Of a stretch of 48,856 nucleotides of DNA, positions 43,916-48,856 are shown piece by piece. The position numbers were made by a program, and so were the translations under genes. The notes under the pieces were generated by a model, which had not been told where the DNA came from, did not search any database, and worked only from the letters and a program-made list of their open reading frames with translations. This DNA comes from CAZVEE01 sp964625525 (GTDB lineage: Bacteria; Pseudomonadota; Alphaproteobacteria; JAJFIK01): positions 1 to 48,856 of the forward strand of contig CAZVEE010000018.1 in assembly GCA_964625525.1 (NCBI GenBank). The letters are read 5' to 3'. Positions within the stretch are counted from its first letter, which is position 1. Every line of letters begins with the position of its first letter.

Positions 43916-45040
43916 TCAGACGGCGGCGAGAACCGCGTCGCAAACCCGGTCCACCTGCTCGTCCTGCAAATACGGATGCATGGGCAGCGACAAGACACGG
44001 TCAGCCAGCCATTCGGTGTTGGCCAGGCCCTCGGCCGGGGCCAGAGCCGCAAAGCCCTCCATTTTGTGACACGGCACCGGGTAGTAAACGGCGGAGGGAA
44101 TCCCCTGATCTTTCAGAGCGGCCTGCACGCCCGGGCGATCCTCTACCGTGATCGTGTAAAGACCCCAGGAGGGCTGCACATCGGCCGGGCGCGCCGGCAG
44201 CGGGAGTTTCTCGCTCAGCCGGGCATCATAGCAGGCGGCGATGCGATTGCGGGCGCGCAACTCATCGTCGAAGATCGCGAGTTTTTCCAGCACGACTGCC
44301 GCCTGCATGGTGTCGAGCCGGCCATTGATCCCCATGCGGACCGAAAGGCGGCGATTCTCGTCCGTGCCATGCCAGCGCAGTGAGCGCCACAAGTCGCCCC
44401 GCTCCTTGCTATCGGAGAAGATGGCGCCACCATCGCCATAGGCGCCGAGGGTCTTGGCCGGGAAAAAGCTGGTGCCGGTCATGGGGGCAAGCGCGCCCAC
44501 GGCGCGGTTGCCGACGCTGCCGCCAAAACTCTGCGCCGCATCGGCCATGACGAGAATGTTTTCCTCGGCCGCAATACGGCCGATGCGGCCATAATCCGCC
44601 GGCAGGCCGTAAAGATCCACCGGCACAACGGCACGTGGGGTCAGGCGGCCTTCGGCGCGCACGGCCTCGATTTTGCGGCTGAGATCTTCGGGATCCATGT
44701 TGAAAGTATCCCGCTCCACATCCACGAACACCGGCTCGGCGCCGACGAACAACACGGCATTGACCGTCGCGTTATACGTGAAGGACGGGATGAAGGCCGC
44801 ATCGCCCGCACCAATCCCCTCGCCGAGCATGGCGATGATGAGCGCGTCGGTGCCGCTCGACACGGCGACCGCGTCGGCGGCGCCGGAGCGAGCGGCAAGC
44901 TGTTCTTCTAACTCGGCGATTTCGGGTCCGTTGATATACTGACCATGGTCGAGCACGGCCTTCAGGCGCGCTTCGATCCGCTCACGGATCGGGGCCTGCT
45001 GGGCCTTGAGGTCGATGAAGGCGATGGGGTCGGCGCTCAT
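43916..45040 (-). CDS. DegT/DnrJ/EryC1 family aminotransferase (GnnB-like candidate)
   Basis: A 374-aa PLP-dependent sugar aminotransferase. The Schiff-base lysine is K196 (SFFPAKTLGAYGDGG) and the PLP contact D167 is in MADAAQSFG. The N-terminal IDLKAQQAPIRERIEARL and GQYINGPEIAELE match the UDP-3-keto-sugar aminotransferase group (WbpE, GnnB). A Gfo/Idh oxidoreductase gene lies directly upstream, the partner expected for oxidising C3 before transamination. Lipid A with 2,3-diaminoglucose is known in several Alphaproteobacteria, so the pair may be GnnA/GnnB; O-antigen sugar synthesis is the alternative. Confidence 0.9.
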   Translation of the reverse strand: MSADPIAFIDLKAQQAPIRERIEARLKAVLDHGQYINGPEIAELEEQLAARSGAADAVAVSSGTDALIIAMLGEGIGAGDAAFIPSFTYNATVNAVLFVGAEPVFVDVERDTFNMDPEDLSRKIEAVRAEGRLTPRAVVPVDLYGLPADYGRIGRIAAEENILVMADAAQSFGGSVGNRAVGALAPMTGTSFFPAKTLGAYGDGGAIFSDSKERGDLWRSLRWHGTDENRRLSVRMGINGRLDTMQAAVVLEKLAIFDDELRARNRIAACYDARLSEKLPLPARPADVQPSWGLYTITVEDRPGVQAALKDQGIPSAVYYPVPCHKMEGFAALAPAEGLANTEWLADRVLSLPMHPYLQDEQVDRVCDAVLAAV

Positions 45041-45092
45041 GGGTCGGGTCTTTCTTTAGGCTTGCATCTGGCTTCGGGTCTGTGTGGGGGCG

Positions 45093-45135
45093 TCAGAAAC
45101 CCAGAAGGGCCCGCCGGACCAAGCCGGCAAGGCCC
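45093..45135 (-). terminator. Possible terminator after the Gfo/Idh gene
   Basis: Complementary GGGCC/GGCCC and GCCGG/CCGGC segments form an imperfect stem. On the minus strand it is followed by TTCTGGGTTTC, only loosely T-rich. It lies between the Gfo/Idh stop (45199) and the aminotransferase start (45040). If it works, the two genes may have separate or attenuated transcription. Confidence 0.3.
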
Positions 45136-45148
45136 CTTAACTGGCCCC

Positions 45149-45167
45149 TGCGGATGGACCATCCGCA
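45149..45167. repeat. Perfect 19-bp palindrome between Gfo/Idh and aminotransferase genes
   Basis: TGCGGATGG and CCATCCGCA are separated by a single A. An odd-centred palindrome of this size is more like a dimeric protein-binding site than a terminator, although it could also form a hairpin. It lies in the leader of the aminotransferase gene, 109 bp before its ATG. Confidence 0.45.
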
Positions 45168-45198
45168 TGCAAATAAAATGAGATCAGGCGAGGCGCGC

Positions 45199-46179
45199 TT
45201 ACGCGATCATCGCCTCACGCTCGGCCGCCACACTGCCGTGGGCATCCTCAATGAGGAGCGCGGTTTCCACCGCCCGCCGAGCTTCCTCGCCCGTGACGAT
45301 GGGATCATCGCCCGCATGCACACACTGCACGAAATGGGCAATGCCATAGCCCAGTGGATCACTGGCGATGGACGGCTTGCCATCCACATCCTCGCCCCCA
45401 AAAGCCGGTTCCAGCTTGGCGGAGGTGGTGTTGGTCAGCGTCCGGTTCACAAAATCGATGAAGATCTCGCCGTCCAGATACACAAGGCGCATGGAGCGCT
45501 GCTTCTCGTCCGCGTTGCGGCTCGCGAAGAGGCGCACTTCCGCACCACTCTCAAAGCTCAGATCGGCGGTCACTTCGTCGGCGAGATCGCCATGGACGAA
45601 TTCGGCGTCGGCCGTGGTGGAGCGGATGGCGCCCGGCAGAACCTGATGCACCAGGTCCAGATCGTGGATCATCAGATCCATCACCACCGACACGTCCATA
45701 CATCGACCCGAGAATGGGCCGGCACGGCGACATTCCACATAGACCGGCTTTTCGTCCCGCGAGAGGACGCCGAACTGGGAAAACACATAGCGTTCCTGAT
45801 GGCCAACCTGGAGCACCAGACCCTTGGCGCGGGCCAGACGCACCAGGTCCGCCGCATGGTCACTGCGCAGCGCCAGCGGCTTTTCCACCAGACAGTGCAC
45901 GCCCGCTTCCAGCGCTTGACGCGCGATGCGATAGTGCGTGCCGGCCGGAGCGGTGATGGACACCGCGTCCACCTGCCCCAGGATCGCGTCCAAATCGGTC
46001 GAGGCGGCCACGTCGTGACGCGCGGCAATGGCTTCAGCCTTGGCCCGGTCCACATCGACGACAGCGATCAGCTCCACATCCGGATTGCCGGCATATTTCG
46101 CGGCGTGAAAGCCCCCGAACACACCCGCTCCGATGACAGCGACCCGCACCGGCCGTTCAGCCTTGACCCTATTGAACAC
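45199..46179 (-). CDS. Gfo/Idh/MocA family oxidoreductase (GnnA-like candidate)
   Basis: A 326-aa NAD(P)-dependent sugar dehydrogenase. The Rossmann motif VAVIGAGVFGGFHAAKYA is at the N-terminus, and EKPLA (the conserved Lys-Pro pair) follows about residue 100. The C-terminal domain carries the MDLMIHDLDLV region found in UDP-sugar dehydrogenases. The GTG at 46179 is preferred because it follows CGAGGGATCAGAC and gives the usual family length; the frame continues 23 codons upstream only to a TTG. Together with the downstream aminotransferase it may form UDP-GlcNAc3N for lipid A. Confidence 0.88.
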   Translation of the reverse strand: MFNRVKAERPVRVAVIGAGVFGGFHAAKYAGNPDVELIAVVDVDRAKAEAIAARHDVAASTDLDAILGQVDAVSITAPAGTHYRIARQALEAGVHCLVEKPLALRSDHAADLVRLARAKGLVLQVGHQERYVFSQFGVLSRDEKPVYVECRRAGPFSGRCMDVSVVMDLMIHDLDLVHQVLPGAIRSTTADAEFVHGDLADEVTADLSFESGAEVRLFASRNADEKQRSMRLVYLDGEIFIDFVNRTLTNTTSAKLEPAFGGEDVDGKPSIASDPLGYGIAHFVQCVHAGDDPIVTGEEARRAVETALLIEDAHGSVAAEREAMIA

Positions 46180-46575
46180 GTCTGATCCCTCGTTCCGTTC
46201 TTGTCCGACCCCAAAGGCTTCGTCACCGGTGAGCCACCGGGCTCTCAAGCTGTGTTGGCGTCCACTCGCCCCTTGCGCGCGAGTCCCAATCCGCGCGAAG
46301 TTTTGGGTTCAAACCGCTGTCGCCCCACCTCACGAACCGTGAGCACCTGGCCGTGGGCACCTGGTTTGAAGCCTTAGGCTGGTTCGCCAACCCATCCCGG
46401 GAGGAAGCCCCCCTTAACAAGGCAGTAGGGATATGGCCACGTGACCCGCGCCATCGCAATTCAAAGAATATTCCGGTTTGTTACAGACTGGAGACGTTCT
46501 AAAGCACTGTGATGAAAGGGGGTTTCGGCCACCTCCCCAAACGCCCCGTCAGACCGCAAGAAAGGACCATTCCCT
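46180..46575. other. Intergenic region, no gene seen
   Basis: About 400 bp between the divergent Gfo/Idh and CurA-like genes. No frame looks coding. Short self-complementary segments near 46270-46310 and 46310-46400 do not fold into a tRNA. The last 120 bp before the reductase is more AT-rich and probably holds its promoter. Confidence 0.6.
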
Positions 46576-47601
46576 ATGCCGATCCTTGAGAGCCGCGAGA
46601 TCCGCCTCGCCCGCCGTCCGGTGGGCATGCCCCAGGACAGTGATTTCGAGCTGGCCACCGTCCAAATCCCTGAGCCCGGCGAGGGCCAAATGCAGGTGCG
46701 TAACATTTGGATGTCGGTGGACCCGTATATGCGCGGCCGCATGATCGAGCGCGACAGCTATGTGGACGCCTTCCAAGTGGGGGCGCCCCTCAATGGCGGC
46801 GCTATTGGCCAGGTGGTGGCCTCCAAGCATCCGCAATTCCCGGTCGGGACCTATGTGAACAATTTCAATGGCTGGCAGGAAGCGTTCCTGTCCAATGGCG
46901 AGGGCCTGACACCGGTGGACCCGGCCCTCGCGCCGATCCAAGCCTTTCTCGGAGCGCTCGGCATGCCGGGGCTGACAGCCTATGCGGGCATGAAGCTGAT
47001 CGGTGATCCCAAGCCCGGCGAAACGGTGCTGGTTTCGGCCGCCTCGGGCGCTGTGGGTGCGGTGGTCTGCCAGATTGCCAAAAACACCGGCTGCCGTGTC
47101 GTGGGCACGGCCGGATCGCAAGCCAAATGCGACTGGCTGACCCAGGAACTGGGGGTCGATGCGGCCATCAACTACAAAACCGCTGGCGACCTCACGGCGG
47201 CGATCCGGGCCGCCTGCCCTAAGGGCGTGGATGTCTATTTCGAGAATGTGGGCGGGGCGCATTTGGAAGCGGCCCTAGAGCTGGCCAATCCTTTCGCGCG
47301 CTTTCCGCTGTGCGGCATGATTGCCCAGTACAACAACACCTCCGCCGAACCGGGCCCCTCCAACATCATCATGGCGGTCCCCAAGCGGCTGCGCCTGGAA
47401 GGCTTCATCGTGTCTGACCATTTCGGCATGCTGCCGGCGTTCCTGACGGATATGGGCCGCTGGGTCTCGGAAGGTCGGATGAAGTGGAAAGAGACCGTGG
47501 TGGAGGGCATCGAGAACGCCCCGGCGGCGTTCCGCGGCCTCTTCACTGGGGACAATTTCGGCAAGATGCTGGTGAAGATCGGGCCCGATCCCGCCGCCTG
47601 A
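46576..47601 (+). CDS. NADP-dependent oxidoreductase (CurA/2-alkenal reductase-like MDR)
   Basis: A 341-aa zinc-independent medium-chain reductase. The start REIRLARRPVGMPQDSDFEL, WMSVDPYMRGRM and the cofactor region VSAASGAVGAVVCQIAKNTGCRVVGTAGS match the group containing E. coli CurA and mammalian leukotriene B4 12-hydroxydehydrogenase. These enzymes reduce alpha,beta-unsaturated ketones and aldehydes, a detoxification role. AAAGGA precedes the ATG. The gene stands alone, followed 88 bp later by arsC. Confidence 0.93.
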   Translation: MPILESREIRLARRPVGMPQDSDFELATVQIPEPGEGQMQVRNIWMSVDPYMRGRMIERDSYVDAFQVGAPLNGGAIGQVVASKHPQFPVGTYVNNFNGWQEAFLSNGEGLTPVDPALAPIQAFLGALGMPGLTAYAGMKLIGDPKPGETVLVSAASGAVGAVVCQIAKNTGCRVVGTAGSQAKCDWLTQELGVDAAINYKTAGDLTAAIRAACPKGVDVYFENVGGAHLEAALELANPFARFPLCGMIAQYNNTSAEPGPSNIIMAVPKRLRLEGFIVSDHFGMLPAFLTDMGRWVSEGRMKWKETVVEGIENAPAAFRGLFTGDNFGKMLVKIGPDPAA

Positions 47602-47638
47602 GCCACACTGTCATGGTGTCTTGAGTCTGACCGAGAAC

Positions 47639-47670
47639 GGGTCCATTTTCATCATTACGGAAATGGACCC
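47639..47670. promoter_or_regulatory. 10-bp inverted repeat in the arsC leader
   Basis: GGGTCCATTT (47639-47648) and AAATGGACCC (47661-47670) are perfect arms with a 12-nt spacer. They lie between the reductase stop and the arsC ribosome binding site (AAGGAG, 47677-47682). It may act as an operator or as a hairpin near the site; no U-tract follows. Confidence 0.5.
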
Positions 47671-47689
47671 GACTTCAAGGAGCGCCCCC

Positions 47690-48115
47690 GTGACGGCCAT
47701 TGAGATCTATCACAACCCCAACTGCGGCACCTCGCGCAATGTGCTGGCGCTCATCCGCAACAGCGGGGTGGAGCCGACCGTCATCGAGTATCTGCAAACG
47801 CCTCCGAGCCGGGAGACCCTGGTGCATTTACTCAGCCGCATGAGCATGCCGCCGCGCGCGCTCCTGCGGCGCAAAGGCACGCCCTATGACGACCTCGGCC
47901 TTGATGATCCCAAATGGACCGATGACGAACTCATCGATTTCATGATGGAGCACCCCATCCTCATCAACCGACCCATTGTGGTGAGCCCGCTCGGCGTCAA
48001 ACTGTGCCGCCCGTCAGAGACAGTGCTCGACATCCTGCCCGACCCGCAACAAGGGGCGTATACGAAGGAAGATGGCACGCCGGTGGTCGATGAGGCGGGG
48101 AAGCGATTGATTTAA
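47690..48115 (+). CDS. arsC: ArsC-family arsenate reductase (glutaredoxin type)
   Basis: A 141-aa thioredoxin-fold protein, the same length as plasmid R773 ArsC. C12 in HNPNCGTSRN, R60, R94 and R107 all occupy the same positions as the catalytic cysteine and the three oxyanion-binding arginines of that enzyme, so glutaredoxin-dependent arsenate reduction is likely. GTG at 47690 is chosen because AAGGAG precedes it and the protein then starts at the family N-terminus; a TTG and ATG further upstream give unconserved sequence. No arsR or arsB is nearby, so it may not be part of a classical arsenic operon. Confidence 0.92.
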   Translation: MTAIEIYHNPNCGTSRNVLALIRNSGVEPTVIEYLQTPPSRETLVHLLSRMSMPPRALLRRKGTPYDDLGLDDPKWTDDELIDFMMEHPILINRPIVVSPLGVKLCRPSETVLDILPDPQQGAYTKEDGTPVVDEAGKRLI

Positions 48116-48226
48116 GTGGTTATGCCAACCCGAATTTGCCGCTTCGCCTGCATAGTCAGAATTGACAAATCGCTACAGGCCAGAAATGTTCACGCAGGAA
48201 CAATGATTCTTAGGGTCCAGGCTCAA

Positions 48227-48650
48227 TCAGGTCCAGTATGCGACGATGGTAGCCAGGGCGACGGCGGATAGGAAGTTGGCGGCGAGCTTATGGTAGCGGG
48301 TGGCGATGCGCCGGAAGTCCTTGAGGCGACAGAAGGCGTTTTCGATGAGATGCCGCTCTTTGTATCGCGCCTTGTCGTATCGGATGATCCGTTTGCGGTT
48401 GGAGCGTCCTGGGATGACGGGAACGGTGCCTTGGGAGCGCAGATCCTTGCGCAGCCGGTTCGCGTCATAGCCTTTGTCGGCAATGAGATAGCGCATGGGT
48501 CTGGCCTGGGTGATGAGACTGTCAGCAGCCTTCACATCTGAGACGTTCCCTGGTGTCAGATGCAGGGCAAAGGGACGCCCCAGAACGTCGGTCAGAGCGT
48601 GGATCTTGGTTGTCTGTCCGCCGCGCGATTTGCCGATGCCTTGCGCCTTG
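48227..48650 (-). CDS. IS5-type transposase, orfB part
   Basis: The C-terminal half of the transposase. Catalytic D of the second motif lies in LIADKGYDANRLR, and the third-motif Glu in KERHLIENAFCRLKDFRRIATRYHKLA. The IGKSRGGQTTKIHALTDVLGRPFALHLTPG block is typical of the IS427 group. The frame is open upstream to 48763, but homology in it only begins near 48650. Expression as active transposase needs a -1 shift from orfA. Confidence 0.85.
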
Positions 48651-48856
48651 CCCCCCCTTTTCCGCCAAATGCGCAGCGCTGGGCCTTGATATAAGTGCTG
48701 TCTATGCTGGTGCTTTTGGTGATCGCTCCGGCCTCGACCAAGGGGTCCAGTATCCGAACCCAAAGGCGTTTTCGGGACCAGCGATTGAAGCGGTTATAGA
48801 CCGTCGTAGACGGACCATAGCCCGCCGGGTGGTCTGCCCCCCGAGTTTCATCCAGA
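48592..48856 (-). CDS. IS5-type transposase, orfA part (5' end outside window)
   Basis: The frame enters from the window edge and encodes the region DETRGADHPAGYGPSTTVYNR (with one or two leading residues missing), then FNRWSRKRLWVRILDPLVEAG and IDSTYIKAQRCAFGG, which carries the first catalytic Asp (D of IDST). It terminates at TGA (48592-48594) after running out of homology past the slippery run. The segment is intact as far as visible. Confidence 0.8.
   Translation of the reverse strand, partial: LDETRGADHPAGYGPSTTVYNRFNRWSRKRLWVRILDPLVEAGAITKSTSIDSTYIKAQRCAFGGKGGARRKASANRAADRQPRSTL
48651..48661 (-). promoter_or_regulatory. Slippery run for transposase frameshift
   Basis: On the minus strand the sequence reads AAAAGGGGGGG, at the point where orfA homology (ending FGGKGG) passes to orfB (starting KAQGIGKSRGG). 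The orfB frame is -1 relative to orfA. This layout is known for IS5-family elements that make a fused transposase by programmed -1 frameshift. Confidence 0.65.

Larger units (their letters stand above)
48213..48856 (-). mobile_element. IS5-family insertion sequence (IS427-like), cut by window edge
   Basis: The segment contains two overlapping transposase frames joined by a slippery run and belongs to the IS5 family by its DDE motifs. One IS end is probably around 48213, just after TTA, in the sequence GGGTCCAGGCTCAATCAGG. The other end lies beyond the window, so the terminal inverted repeats and target duplication could not be checked. The 97 bp from the arsC stop to this point is plain intergenic sequence. 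Confidence 0.75.

Noticed and set aside
46300..46410. tRNA-like fragments (GGTTCAAAC and GGTTCGCCAACC)
   Set aside because: The flanking bases do not form a T stem, and no acceptor or anticodon stems with correct spacing could be found on either strand.

Overview
The window is a GC-rich bacterial chromosome segment, almost certainly alphaproteobacterial. Gene content and order support this: dnaB, alr, an MlaE/MlaF pair, radA, cvpA, purF and an SDR in series; bamB with a YfgM-like TPR protein beside der; a PraR-like XRE regulator; and an Atm1-type ABC exporter. Most genes are housekeeping. There are no rRNA, tRNA or CRISPR loci and no recognisable defence or biosynthetic island. I cannot fix the genus; a Maricaulales/Hyphomonadaceae-like member is only a guess.

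Layout. 1-1.7 kb: a MerC-like membrane protein and a DUF1826 protein diverge from a short AT-rich palindrome resembling a Zur box, followed by a GFA-family zinc protein. 1.8-13.1 kb (mostly +): replicative helicase dnaB, an unrecognised 456-aa membrane protein, alr, mlaE-mlaF, a convergent small membrane protein, then radA-cvpA-purF-SDR with overlapping stops and starts. 13.1-17.7 kb (-): yfgM-bamB-(terminator)-der and panB. 17.9-22 kb: orphan oligopeptide-binding lipoprotein, a secreted TPR protein with a repetitive acidic tail, a thioesterase remnant next to a palindromic repeat, and an HxlR regulator. 22-27.8 kb (-): guaA, a periplasmic TPR protein, rsmB-rlmE and a Ppx/GppA phosphatase. 27.8-28.9 kb: about 1.1 kb without a credible gene, holding a possible structured RNA and a 7-bp tandem repeat. 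28.9-34.7 kb (+): XRE regulator, then PadR, HlyD-type adaptor and RND pump. 34.7-40.7 kb: Atm1-like ABC exporter, LysM protein, LOG protein, rarD-cysS. 40.8-46.2 kb (-): gltX, nadE, and an aminotransferase/Gfo-Idh pair that may make the 3-amino sugar of lipid A. 46.6-48.9 kb: CurA-like reductase, ArsC, and the start of an IS5-type insertion sequence with an orfA/orfB frameshift, cut by the window edge.

The most distinctive non-gene feature is a composite palindromic repeat of about 106 bp with CTAGAGC inverted ends. It is complete at 40704-40809, partial at 1-59 and degenerate at 20899 onward. Two copies supply the stop codon of the neighbouring gene; the third lies where a thioesterase has lost its N-terminus. 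I found no convincing new multi-gene system. The best leads are this repeat family, the Zur-like divergent promoter, the terminators placed just upstream of der and guaA, the 16-bp triplication at the der 3' end, the possible RNA at 28.03-28.16 kb and the two unrecognised membrane proteins.
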